From: an uncultured Bacillota bacterium
GTDB taxonomy: Bacteria; Bacillota; Clostridia; Peptostreptococcales; Anaerovoracaceae
Assembly: GCA_959606705.1 (NCBI GenBank)
Contig: CAUHLX010000072.1
Coordinates: forward strand, 1-10,245
DNA length: 10,245 nucleotides
Direction of reading: 5' to 3'
Shown in pieces: positions 1 through 6,724 of the stretch (positions are counted from its first letter, which is position 1; the number at the start of each line of letters is the position of its first letter). The notes under the pieces are model-generated. The model saw nothing but the letters and a program-made list of their open reading frames with translations, did no database searches and was not told where the DNA came from. The translations under genes and the position numbers were made by a program.

Positions 1-55
1 ATAGGGGACCGAGGGAACATCCACGGGAGGAACCCCGGAAAGGGAGTGGGCAAGC

Positions 56-607
56 ATGCCTGCACACGTACGAAAAACAACTTTTGATGAATTTTTTGAG
101 CGGCGAAACGCTTTGATCTACCTGTATCAAAAGGGGGATCTTTCGAAAAAGGAGTTCATCGAGGAACATTATTTTTATATTATGAAGCTTCATTTGAAGC
201 CTTTTCAGAGGATTGATTCTTTTGAAAAGGGGATTTATAATTACCAGTATTTCAACGCGATCGCCAAGTACAATCAAATGCAGTCTCGGGATAAAAAGCT
301 CCAGGAGAAGCATCCCGAGCTGGTGCGGGAGATCGAGGAAAAGACGCGTCATTCCTATCGAAAGAAGGATGAAGCGATTCTGAAGCTGCTGCGGTTTTTG
401 AACTATGAGAATGTGGAGGCCTATTTCATCAAAGCCAAATCGGAGTTTCTCGACAATCGATTGATTGAGATCGTGCTGTCCGATTACGAGGATACCATTC
501 TCCACACCATCAGCCCGCGCGTCCTGGATGAGCTGCGGGACGAGGGCGTGATGCGGGAGGAACGGCGGCGTTCTCGCATCGATAACTACGTCAACCGCAA
601 GTATTAG
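56..607 (+). CDS. Uncharacterised charged protein, possibly DUF6648-like
   Basis: This gene encodes a 183-residue soluble protein with no signal peptide or membrane segment. It is rich in Lys, Arg, Glu and aromatic residues. Two sequence features stand out: an FEKGIYNYQYFN stretch around residues 57-68, and a C-terminal part beginning near residue 118 (NVEAYFIKAKS, then EIVLSDYEDTILH). The overall pattern reminds me of a small Clostridia family annotated as DUF6648. That name is from memory and could not be checked, and I can assign no function. The ATG is preceded by AAAGGGAG about 8 bases upstream. The first half is AT-rich compared with its neighbours (19 of 60 bases are G or C at 181-240), but the reading frame is intact and the end looks natural. 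The AEC transporter starts 53 bases downstream on the same strand, so co-transcription is possible. I am confident that it is a real gene and unsure of its family. Confidence 0.82.
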   Translation: MPAHVRKTTFDEFFERRNALIYLYQKGDLSKKEFIEEHYFYIMKLHLKPFQRIDSFEKGIYNYQYFNAIAKYNQMQSRDKKLQEKHPELVREIEEKTRHSYRKKDEAILKLLRFLNYENVEAYFIKAKSEFLDNRLIEIVLSDYEDTILHTISPRVLDELRDEGVMREERRRSRIDNYVNRKY

Positions 608-660
608 AATGGAATGAAGCAAGGGAAGCACCGGCGCGGGCTGGTTGAAAGGGGCTGAAT

Positions 661-1599
661 TTGGAGCATTTTATCGTATCATTCAACGCTGTGGCACCGA
701 TTTTCTGCATGCTCGCGCTGGGCTATTTCATGAAGTGGAAGGGTTTATTCAAGGGAGCTTCGCTGGAGGTGATCAACAGCGTCTGCTTCAAAGTGTTTTT
801 ACCCATACTGCTGTTTTACGACATCTATCAGACGGAGCTTGAGAAGGTGATGAATCCCCGGCTGATCCTGTTCGCCGTCGTGGTGGTCCTGGCGGAGTTC
901 CTCGTGCTGTCGGTGGTGGTTCCCATCTTTGAGAAGGTACCGGCCAGACGAGGGGTTCTGATCCAGGGAATTTTCCGAAGCAATTTCGTCATTTTGGGGA
1001 TTCCCATGTCCATGACGGTGTTCGGTCCGGAGAGCACGGGAGTGGCGGCCATGCTCATCGGCGTGGTAGTGCCCATGTACAACGTGCTGTCCGTACTGAC
1101 GCTGCAGCTTCACGGACCGGAGAAAACCAGCCTGGGCTCGGCGGTGCGGGGCGTTATGAAAAATCCCTTGATCATCAGCGCGATTCTGGCCCTGGCTGTC
1201 CTGTTTTCGGGTCTGCGCTTTCCGACGTTTGTGGAGAGCACTTTAAACAGCGTGGGCTCCGTAGCCTCGCCGCTTTCCATCGTGGCGCTGGGTGCCTCCT
1301 TTCAGTTTCGCAAGATTGCCGGCAATGGCCCACAGATCTGCGCGGGCGTGTTTGGAAAGCTGGTGCTGATTCCGGCTTTCGTGATTTCTTCGGCGGTGCT
1401 TTGCGGGTTCCGCGGGGTGGAGTTGATGGTGCTGCTGACCTGCACGGGAACGCCCACGGCCATCTCCTCCTTTGTCATGGCGGAGCAGATGGGGGGAGAC
1501 GGGGATCTGGCCGGGCAGCTGGTGGTGTTTTCCTCGGTGCTCTCCTGCGGCACCATGTTTTTATGGATCTTTTTCCTGCAGTATTTCGGGCTGATGTAA
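661..1599 (+). CDS. AEC-family (auxin efflux carrier) transporter
   Basis: This is a 312-residue integral membrane protein of the auxin efflux carrier (AEC) family, usual length about 300-320. In bacteria these are secondary transporters for small organic acids such as malate or malonate, or for unknown anions. The substrate cannot be read from the sequence. About ten hydrophobic segments are visible, starting at residues 6-24 and ending at the C-terminus. Family-type elements include RSNFVILGIPM around residues 106-116 and, in the last third, CTGTPTAISSFVMAEQ followed by a long hydrophobic helix. The start is TTG, chosen because AAAGGGG at 648-654 lies 6 bases upstream and the N-terminus matches the usual AEC beginning (hydrophobic helix, then Gly-Tyr and a basic loop). 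The next in-frame ATG would remove much of the first helix. The gene lies 47 bases upstream of coaB and may share its transcript. A role in exporting or importing a pathway compound is speculation. Confidence 0.9.
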   Translation: MEHFIVSFNAVAPIFCMLALGYFMKWKGLFKGASLEVINSVCFKVFLPILLFYDIYQTELEKVMNPRLILFAVVVVLAEFLVLSVVVPIFEKVPARRGVLIQGIFRSNFVILGIPMSMTVFGPESTGVAAMLIGVVVPMYNVLSVLTLQLHGPEKTSLGSAVRGVMKNPLIISAILALAVLFSGLRFPTFVESTLNSVGSVASPLSIVALGASFQFRKIAGNGPQICAGVFGKLVLIPAFVISSAVLCGFRGVELMVLLTCTGTPTAISSFVMAEQMGGDGDLAGQLVVFSSVLSCGTMFLWIFFLQYFGLM

Positions 1600-1646
1600 C
1601 GGACGGATGGCAAGCTGGCGTTCGGATCGACAGAAAGGATAAAACG

Positions 1647-2501
1647 ATGAATATTATTATCACGGCGGGGGGAACCGAAGAGAAGATCGATGACGTCCGC
1701 AAGATTACCAACATGGGCACCGGGCGTTTGGGAAGCCTCATCGCCGAAGCCTTGGCGGAATATGAGGAAGTGAGGAAAATCTATTACATATGCGCGCCGG
1801 GCGCGGCAACGCCGGAGCTGAGCGGGGAGAACGCTCACGGTGCGGAGCTGGCGTTGGTGAGGATTTCCGGAGTGGGGGAGCTGAAAAACCGTTTGACGGA
1901 GCTGCTGACCGGAGAGGAAATCCACGCGGTGGTGCATTCCATGGCGGTCAGCGACTACTCCGTAAAAGGAATGACCACGTTGGAGCAATTGACCCAATCC
2001 GCGGCGAACGCGCTGTGCCGTTCCGAAACGTTTTTGGAGGCTCTGGTGAAGGAGACGGATGGGCAGCGCCGGGAGGAGCTGCTGCGGTCCCGACTGCTTC
2101 CCATCATCGAAGAATGCTCCTGTGCCATTCCGGCGGACGGGAAGGTGAGCTCCGATTTGGAGCATCTGATGCTTTCCATGGAGCGGACGCCGAAAATCAT
2201 CGGCATGATCAAGGAATTGAGGCCCCAGGTTATTTTGGTGGGCTTCAAGCTCTTGGACGGAGTGCCCGAGGAGGAGCTTCTTGCCGTGGCGGGAGCGCTG
2301 CTGCGGAAAAACAGCTGTGATCTGGTGCTGGCCAACGATCTGCGAAATGTGCGGGGGCACCGGCACAAGGCGCTGCTGCTGCGGCCGGACGGCGGGTTTG
2401 AACGGATGGAAACCAAAGAGGAGATCGCGGAACGGATCGCGTGGAGCGTGGTGGAGAACGCGCGCGGCCGGGAGCGGGAGGAAAGGGAGAGAATCGGATG
2501 A
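1647..2501 (+). CDS. coaB: Phosphopantothenate-cysteine ligase (stand-alone CoaB)
   Basis: CoaB joins L-cysteine to 4'-phosphopantothenate using a nucleotide triphosphate, the second step of CoA synthesis from pantothenate. The 284-residue protein has the family's N-terminal ITAGGT (residues 5-10) and DDVRKITNMGTGRLG (15-29), an HSMAVSDY segment (97-104), KVSSDLEHL and TPKII (166-185), VGFKLL (198-203) and LVLANDLRNV (226-235). In most bacteria this domain is the C-terminal half of a CoaBC fusion. Here it is a separate protein, as is known for streptococci and enterococci, and the spacing and TPKII region resemble that stand-alone type. The start is ATG 1647, preceded by AAAGGA at 1634-1639. 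The frame stays open further upstream only over the AEC gene and gives no family-like sequence there. The stop overlaps the coaC start (ATGA), which implies translational coupling. The C-terminal tail (NARGREREERERIG) is highly charged and probably disordered. Confidence 0.95.
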   Translation: MNIIITAGGTEEKIDDVRKITNMGTGRLGSLIAEALAEYEEVRKIYYICAPGAATPELSGENAHGAELALVRISGVGELKNRLTELLTGEEIHAVVHSMAVSDYSVKGMTTLEQLTQSAANALCRSETFLEALVKETDGQRREELLRSRLLPIIEECSCAIPADGKVSSDLEHLMLSMERTPKIIGMIKELRPQVILVGFKLLDGVPEEELLAVAGALLRKNSCDLVLANDLRNVRGHRHKALLLRPDGGFERMETKEEIAERIAWSVVENARGREREERERIG

Positions 2502-3073
2502 ACGAACTGAAATCGATGGAAAAACCGGAAGAAAAACGAATCGTTTTAGGAGTCACCGGGAGCATTGCGGCGTATAAAGCGGCGGACTTGACGGGGATGC
2601 TGGTGAAGAAGGGGTATCGGGTGGACGTGGTGCTGACCAAAGGCGGCCAGGCGTTCATCACGCCGTTGACCTTGCAGACTCTTTCCAAACATCGGGTTTA
2701 TACGGATGTGTTTCAGGAGGAGGACCCGGAGAAGGTGATGCATATCGAGTTGTCAGGAAAAGCGGATCTGCTGCTCATCGCCCCGGCCAGTGCGGATGTG
2801 ATCGGAAAGCTGGCCAACGGCCTGGCGGACGACATGCTGACCTCTCTGGCGCTGGCGGTGCCGAAAGGAGTGCCCAAGCTGATCGCCCCGGCCATGAATA
2901 CCAACATGTACGAGAACCCGGTGGTCAGGGATCATTTGAATCGGCTTCGGGACTACGGCTACGGGATCATCGAGCCGAAGGAAGCCCTGCTGGCCTGTGG
3001 AGACGTGGGCCGCGGCGCGCTGGCGGACCTGGCGGAGATCGTGGAAGCCGTGGAACACGGGATCGAAGGATAG
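2498..3073 (+). CDS. coaC: Phosphopantothenoylcysteine decarboxylase (stand-alone CoaC)
   Basis: CoaC is an FMN flavoprotein that decarboxylates 4'-phosphopantothenoylcysteine to 4'-phosphopantetheine, the step after CoaB. The 191-residue protein is one HFCD (homo-oligomeric flavin-containing Cys decarboxylase) domain. Visible elements are the N-terminal flavin-binding GVTGSIAAYKA (residues 18-28), the presumed catalytic His82 in MHIELS, IAPASADVIGKLANGLADD (94-112), the PAMNTNMY motif (131-138) that matches the family PxMNxxMW/Y signature, and ACGDVGRGAL (166-175), where Cys167 is the expected proton donor. The start at ATG 2498 overlaps the coaB stop and has a GGGAGAG-like site upstream. 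An alternative ATG at 2516 would lose only six residues before the domain. The gene order coaB-coaC reverses the domain order of fused CoaBC. Nothing essential appears to be missing, so the two proteins should form a complete pathway segment. The mtaD gene starts 12 bases downstream. Confidence 0.95.
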   Translation: MNELKSMEKPEEKRIVLGVTGSIAAYKAADLTGMLVKKGYRVDVVLTKGGQAFITPLTLQTLSKHRVYTDVFQEEDPEKVMHIELSGKADLLLIAPASADVIGKLANGLADDMLTSLALAVPKGVPKLIAPAMNTNMYENPVVRDHLNRLRDYGYGIIEPKEALLACGDVGRGALADLAEIVEAVEHGIEG

Positions 3074-3085
3074 AGGAGGAATGGG

Positions 3086-4396
3086 ATGAAACTGCTGATC
3101 AAAGGAGTTAAAATGCTGCGTATGACCGGCGCGGCCGAAGGAGTCGTGGAAGGAAGCATCGGGATCGACGGAAAGGAGATTGCCTTCGCGGGTCAAATCC
3201 CTCGGGGCTTTGAGGAAGCCGCGGAACGGGTGATCGACGGCAGAGGGCTGCTGGCAATGCCCGGCATGGTAAACGCGCACACGCACACTCCCATGTCACT
3301 GCTGCGCAACTACGGAAACGACCTGGATTTGATGGACTGGCTGAATCAGAAAATCTTTCCCGCGGAGGACCGCATGGATGAAGAGGGTGCATATTACGGA
3401 GCGCTGCTGTCCATCGTGGAAATGATCCGCAGTGGCTGTACGGCTTTTGAAGATCAATACATGTTCGAGGAACAGATCGTAAAAGCGGCCATCGACAGCG
3501 GCGTCCGGGCCAATGTCTCCAAAGGCTTGGTGGGGGATGGCGCGGAGGAAGGAAGCATCGCGCGTCTGGAACGGAACAAGTGGCTGTACGACAACTATCA
3601 CGGCGCCGCGGAGGGGCGGATTCAAGTGGATTTCGGGCCGCACGCCCCTTACACCTGCGGTGACGGACTGTTTTTAAAGACCGTGGAGGCGGCGATGGAG
3701 CGGCCGGGCGCGGGTCTTCACGTGCATCTGTGCGAGACCGGAGGAGAGGTGGAGAACTCCTTGAGGGATTACGGAATGACACCGGTGGCGCGGCTGGAAA
3801 AGCTGGGCGTGTTTGATGTTCCCCGTGTCCTTGCGGCTCACTGCGTTCACGTGACTCAGGAGGATATGGACATTCTGAAACAGCACGATGTCAGCGTGGT
3901 GCACAATCCCAGCAGCAATTTAAAGCTGGCCAGCGGCTTCGCTCCGGTGGGCAGGTTGCTGGAACGGGGAATCAACGTGGCTCTGGGAACGGACGGTTCC
4001 TCCTCCAACAACAATCAGAACCTGTGCGAGGAGCTTCATATCGCCGCCATCCTGGCCAAGGCGGTGGCGGAGGACGCGAAAGTTCTTCCCGCTTATCAGG
4101 CGGTGGAAATGGCGGTAAACGGCGGCGCGCGAGCTTTGGGAATCGACCGGCTGGCGGGCAGCATCGAAGCGGGCAAGCGGGCGGATCTGGCGTTGATCGA
4201 TATTACGGGAGCAAACTGGGCGCCCCACACGGACCTGCTGGCGGCGATCCCCTATTCCATGAGCGGATCCGACGTGCGCACGGTGCTTTGTGACGGACGA
4301 ATTTTGATGGAGGACGGGACGCTGACTACCATCGACGAGGAGCGGGTCATCGCCGAGGTTCAGGCCAGAGCCGGAAAAGTGACCGGCCTGAAATAA
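3086..4396 (+). CDS. mtaD: 5-methylthioadenosine/S-adenosylhomocysteine deaminase-type amidohydrolase
   Basis: This is a metal-dependent cytosolic deaminase of the MtaD/TrzN group in the amidohydrolase superfamily. Characterised members convert S-adenosylhomocysteine, 5'-methylthioadenosine or 5'-deoxyadenosine to the inosine derivatives. The 436-residue length is typical. Visible metal and catalytic residues are His65 and His67 (NAHTHTPM), His214 and Glu217 (HVHLCETGG), His252 (AAHCVH) and Asp303 (LGTDGSSSNNN). Their spacing matches that of the Thermotoga enzyme Tm0936 as I remember it. The segment LLRNYGNDLDLMDWL (72-86) is a family hallmark. AGGAGG at 3074-3079 precedes the ATG by 6 bases. 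The gene follows coaC by 12 bases and is probably in the same transcript, although CoA synthesis and nucleoside salvage have no direct step in common. Substrate preference within the group (SAH, MTA, 5'-deoxyadenosine, guanine-like rings) cannot be settled from motifs, and an SsnA or chlorohydrolase-like activity is a less likely alternative. Confidence 0.9.
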   Translation: MKLLIKGVKMLRMTGAAEGVVEGSIGIDGKEIAFAGQIPRGFEEAAERVIDGRGLLAMPGMVNAHTHTPMSLLRNYGNDLDLMDWLNQKIFPAEDRMDEEGAYYGALLSIVEMIRSGCTAFEDQYMFEEQIVKAAIDSGVRANVSKGLVGDGAEEGSIARLERNKWLYDNYHGAAEGRIQVDFGPHAPYTCGDGLFLKTVEAAMERPGAGLHVHLCETGGEVENSLRDYGMTPVARLEKLGVFDVPRVLAAHCVHVTQEDMDILKQHDVSVVHNPSSNLKLASGFAPVGRLLERGINVALGTDGSSSNNNQNLCEELHIAAILAKAVAEDAKVLPAYQAVEMAVNGGARALGIDRLAGSIEAGKRADLALIDITGANWAPHTDLLAAIPYSMSGSDVRTVLCDGRILMEDGTLTTIDEERVIAEVQARAGKVTGLK

Positions 4397-4452
4397 GCAT
4401 CGTATCATTTCGGGGAAACGCGGCAAACTATGGGAAAAAGGGAGTGTTTCTC

Positions 4453-5103
4453 ATGGAGAATGAATTAGAATGGCGGGGGCAGCTTCCTCGGTTTCGTAGA
4501 TTGCCCAGGCATATCGGCGTCATTCCGGACGGGAATCGACGGTGGGCGGTGGCCCACGGAATGGGAAAGAAGGATGGCTATTCCTACGGAATCGATCCGG
4601 GTTTTCAGCTGTATCGTCTCTGCGCGGCCCTGGGAGTGGAAGAGTTGACCTTATACGGATTTACCATGGACAACACCAAGCGTCCTTCGGAACAGAAGGA
4701 AGCCTTTCAGCAAGCTTGCGTGGACGCGGTGATGCGTCTGACGGAGGAGGATGCGGACCTGTTGGTGGTGGGGGATTCGACCTCGAGCTGCTTTCCGCGG
4801 GAACTGAAGCCGTTTACGAAACGGACTCGATTCGGAACCGGCCGGATCAAGGTGAATTTTCTGGTGAACTATGGCTGGAAATGGGATCTGAGAAACGAGG
4901 GGGGCTTGGCATCGGCGGACATCAGCCGCATGGAGCTGGTCATCCGCTGGGGAGGAAGAAGCAGATTTTCCGGTTTTTTGCCGGTGCAGTCGGTGTATTC
5001 GGATCTCTGCGTGCTGGACGAGCTCTGGCCGGATTTTACGCCGGAGCAGCTGTACGAGGCCTTGGAGTGGTATCAAAATCAGGATGTGACCTTGGGCGGT
5101 TGA
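4453..5103 (+). CDS. Divergent, shortened cis-prenyltransferase (UppS-like)
   Basis: This is a 216-residue member of the Z-isoprenyl diphosphate synthase family, whose usual member UppS makes undecaprenyl diphosphate, the wall-lipid precursor. Conserved features are PDGNRRWA (residues 25-32, with the catalytic Asp26), ELTLYGFTMDN followed by KRP (64-78), an NYGWKWDL segment (139-146), and a C-terminal block ending LWPDF (191-195). Compared with E. coli UppS as I recall it, Arg165, Arg171 and Ser173 keep the IPP diphosphate-binding positions. However, the Glu of RTGGE is Arg169, the GH histidine is Tyr43, NW is NT, and the stretch between NYGGR and the IR motif is about 24 residues shorter. 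ATG 4453 is chosen because AAAGGGAG at 4437-4444 lies 8 bases upstream. A GTG at 4444 would overlap that site. The changes suggest a paralogue with altered product, substrate or no catalysis, not the housekeeping UppS. Membership of the family is secure, but its activity is not. Confidence 0.85.
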   Translation: MENELEWRGQLPRFRRLPRHIGVIPDGNRRWAVAHGMGKKDGYSYGIDPGFQLYRLCAALGVEELTLYGFTMDNTKRPSEQKEAFQQACVDAVMRLTEEDADLLVVGDSTSSCFPRELKPFTKRTRFGTGRIKVNFLVNYGWKWDLRNEGGLASADISRMELVIRWGGRSRFSGFLPVQSVYSDLCVLDELWPDFTPEQLYEALEWYQNQDVTLGG

Positions 5104-5131
5104 GAGAGGAGCCATTGCGGCTCGTCTATCT
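5101..5131. terminator. Imperfect hairpin between convergent genes
   Basis: GAGCC (5109-5113) and GGCTC (5119-5123) pair perfectly around a 5-base loop. The stem extends outward with AGA/TCT (5105-5107 with 5125-5127) and GA/TC, with single mismatches between the blocks. It spans both stop codons of the UppS-like gene and fetB, which is a usual place for a shared terminator. There is no U-run directly after the stem on either strand. The nearest T-tract on the plus strand is at 5141-5146, inside fetB. A terminator function is therefore only possible. Confidence 0.35.
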
Positions 5132-5896
5132 CAACTGTCCTTTTTTATTGAAAAAGGTCCGGTACCCGAAGCCCACCAGCAAAATGGAAGCCAGGGCCAC
5201 GCAGCCGGAGATGGCCAGCATGATGCCGATTTGATAACGGGTCGCCAGAAGAGGGGAGTTCCCGGCCAGGATCTGACCGGTCATCATTCCGGGAAGGGAG
5301 ACAATCCCCATGCCCACCATGGAATTGATGGTGGGCATCAAGGCACTGTCGAAGGCATCCTGAAGAATTCCGTGAGACGCTTTGCGGGGAGTGGCGCCCA
5401 GCATCAGCGCGGTCTCCACCTGATCCCGGCGATCCGTAAAGCCGTCGGCCAGGCGGGCGGCGCCCAGCGCCATGCCGTTCATGGAATTGCCCAGGATCAT
5501 GCCCGCCAGAGGAATGAAATACTGCGGATCGTACCAAGGACGGATTCCGATGATGACCAGTACGAAAAACAGGAGGCAGGCAATGGCACTGCCCCACATG
5601 GAAAGGCCGATGATGCGTGTCAACTCCCGGGACAGCTTGCTTTTGACCCGGCGCTTGATATTGCTCATCGCAAACAGTCCCATGAGAGAGACGATAATCA
5701 AGGTAAACCAGGGGCTGGGATGTTGAAACACATAGGCCAGTACGTAGCCTACCAGAATCAGCTGCACCGTCATCCGAAAGCAGGCCCAGGCGATTTCTTT
5801 TTCCCGGCCGATACGAGCCTTGTAAGAGATCAGCAGCACCAGAAGGAGGAACACATAGGCCAGGCCCAGCTGCGCGTAAGAGATTTCCCGGATCAC
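5126..5896 (-). CDS. fetB: FetB-type ABC transporter permease (UPF0014)
   Basis: This is the membrane subunit of a FetAB-type ABC system. In E. coli the pair exports iron and helps against iron-driven oxidative stress, and plant relatives (STAR2/ALS3) are linked to aluminium tolerance. The 256-residue length matches the family (about 255-260). Roughly seven hydrophobic segments are visible. Family hallmarks are IPLAGMILGNSMNGMALGA in the middle, then RRDQVETALMLGATPRKA, and MGIVSLPGMMTGQILAGNSP, followed by a terminal membrane helix and a basic tail. The start is GTG at 5896, overlapping the fetA stop (GTGA on the minus strand) with GGAAGG just upstream. The frame is open further upstream to 6325, but that part lies over fetA and gives no membrane-like sequence. 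The overlap indicates coupled translation with FetA. An 11-bp perfect inverted repeat lies within the gene (5310-5338). The transported metal cannot be read from the sequence. Confidence 0.92.
   Translation of the reverse strand: MIREISYAQLGLAYVFLLLVLLISYKARIGREKEIAWACFRMTVQLILVGYVLAYVFQHPSPWFTLIIVSLMGLFAMSNIKRRVKSKLSRELTRIIGLSMWGSAIACLLFFVLVIIGIRPWYDPQYFIPLAGMILGNSMNGMALGAARLADGFTDRRDQVETALMLGATPRKASHGILQDAFDSALMPTINSMVGMGIVSLPGMMTGQILAGNSPLLATRYQIGIMLAISGCVALASILLVGFGYRTFFNKKGQLR
5310..5338. repeat. Perfect 11-bp inverted repeat inside fetB
   Basis: ATGCCCACCAT (5310-5320) and ATGGTGGGCAT (5328-5338) are exact reverse complements around a 7-base loop (GGAATTG). The repeat lies in the fetB coding region, at codons for MPTINSMVGMG just before the conserved VSLPG motif, so it would form a strong hairpin in the fetB mRNA. 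The residues are family-conserved, which may by itself explain part of the symmetry. Confidence 0.6.
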
Positions 5897-6618
5897 TGAC
5901 AGCCACCTTCCTTCTGTTCGGGGAGCTGCCCCAGATTCAGCGCCTTGCATTGAAGATCGAGTCGCAGGTCCGCTTCCGTCTGTTCCACAACGCGCAGGAC
6001 TTGGCCCTCTTTCATGTACACGATGCGGTCGGAATAACCGCGAGCCATTTCTTCCGAATGGGTCACCAGAACGCAGGCCATCTTCCGCTGCAGTACGAAA
6101 CAGCGAACCAGCTCCATGATGGAGTCTTCCGTATCGGCATCGAGGGCCGACGCAGGTTCGTCCAGCAGGAGGACTTCCGGCTGGAGCAGCAGGACCCGAG
6201 CCAATGACAGCCGCTGTTTTTCCCCGCCGGAAAAGGAGCGGGGATCCTCTGCGGGAGACTTGCCGTCCAAGCCTACGGCGGAGAGAATTTCTCGTATGGA
6301 AGCATCGGAAAAGGGCAGACGGCATTGAAACTCAGCGCCGATATTGAGATTGTCTCTCACGTTTCCCGGAAACAGAATGCTTCCTTGGGACATTTGCACC
6401 ACCTCGCGGCGATGCTCCACCAGATTGAGCGTGTCCAAATCCCGGCCTCGATACAGGACCCGGCCGGAGGTGGGACTGATCATGCCGTTGAGCAGACGCA
6501 TGGTGGTGGTTTTGCCGCAGCCGGACGGTCCGAAGAGGCAGGTGATACCGCTGTCCGGGATGTCCAGACGGGGGATCTTTAAAATATCCAGATAAGTGAT
6601 TTCTTCCAATGTAAACAT
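5893..6618 (-). CDS. fetA: FetA-type ABC transporter ATP-binding protein
   Basis: This is the ATPase subunit partnering FetB at the inner face of the membrane. The 241 residues contain a full nucleotide-binding domain: Walker A GPSGCGKT (residues 30-37), a Q-loop at QMSQGSILFPG (75-85), the signature FSGGEKQ (129-135), Walker B VLLLDEP (149-155) with the catalytic Glu154, a D-loop SALD (157-160), and the H-loop His187 in LVTHS. All catalytic residues are present. The adjacent, overlapping UPF0014 permease makes FetA the best assignment, since the domain alone could serve many importers. ATG 6618 has AGGGAG (complement of 6625-6630) 6 bases upstream. The last 30 or so residues, from about 212 on (TEADLRLDLQCKALNLG), go beyond the core domain. 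The gene diverges from rlmN and is first in a two-gene operon. Confidence 0.92.
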   Translation of the reverse strand: MFTLEEITYLDILKIPRLDIPDSGITCLFGPSGCGKTTTMRLLNGMISPTSGRVLYRGRDLDTLNLVEHRREVVQMSQGSILFPGNVRDNLNIGAEFQCRLPFSDASIREILSAVGLDGKSPAEDPRSFSGGEKQRLSLARVLLLQPEVLLLDEPASALDADTEDSIMELVRCFVLQRKMACVLVTHSEEMARGYSDRIVYMKEGQVLRVVEQTEADLRLDLQCKALNLGQLPEQKEGGCQ

Positions 6619-6649
6619 GTCTTGCTCCCTTATGAAAACCGTTCCACCC

Positions 6650-6678
6650 TTGGCTTGAGGGGGATTTTATCGTATACT
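6650..6678 (+). promoter_or_regulatory. Candidate sigma-A promoter for rlmN
   Basis: TTGGCT (6650-6655) and TATACT (6673-6678) are separated by 17 bases, the optimal spacing for a vegetative promoter. The predicted transcription start is near 6685, leaving a leader of about 40 bases. This also argues that the ATG at 6686 is not the translation start, because it would have no leader. Confidence 0.55.
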
Positions 6679-6693
6679 GTAGGAAATGTTATT

Positions 6694-6702
6694 AGTATAC
6701 CA
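6694..6702 (-). promoter_or_regulatory. Candidate extended -10 promoter for fetAB
   Basis: On the minus strand this reads TGGTATACT, a TGn extended -10 with TATACT as the hexamer (complement of 6694-6699). No good -35 is visible at 16-18 bases upstream, which fits an extended -10 promoter. Transcription would start near 6687, giving a leader of about 70 bases before the fetA ATG. It faces the candidate rlmN promoter. Confidence 0.4.
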
Positions 6703-6724
6703 CAGGACAGAAGGGTTTAAGCAT

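Noticed and set aside
1..55. Possible tail of an upstream gene
   Set aside because: The stretch is too short to assign. It contains the first gene's ribosome site, and nothing else can be supported.
1401..1646. Upstream extension of the coaB frame
   Set aside because: It overlaps the AEC gene in another frame and gives Gly/Ala-rich sequence unrelated to CoaB. ATG 1647 has a good ribosome site and starts directly at the first conserved strand.
1302..2366. A 354-codon open frame on the minus strand across the AEC and coaB genes
   Set aside because: It lies opposite two clearly recognised genes, has low-complexity Gln/His/Arg-rich translation and no ribosome site. It is a product of GC-rich codon bias.
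3108..3782. A 224-codon minus-strand open frame across mtaD
   Set aside because: It is the antisense of a well-supported enzyme gene and its Arg/Pro/Ser-rich translation has no family features.
5896..6325. Upstream extension of the fetB frame
   Set aside because: The extra 143 codons overlay fetA, are Arg/Pro/Gly-rich and not membrane-like. The GTG at 5896 with its ribosome site gives the normal FetB length.
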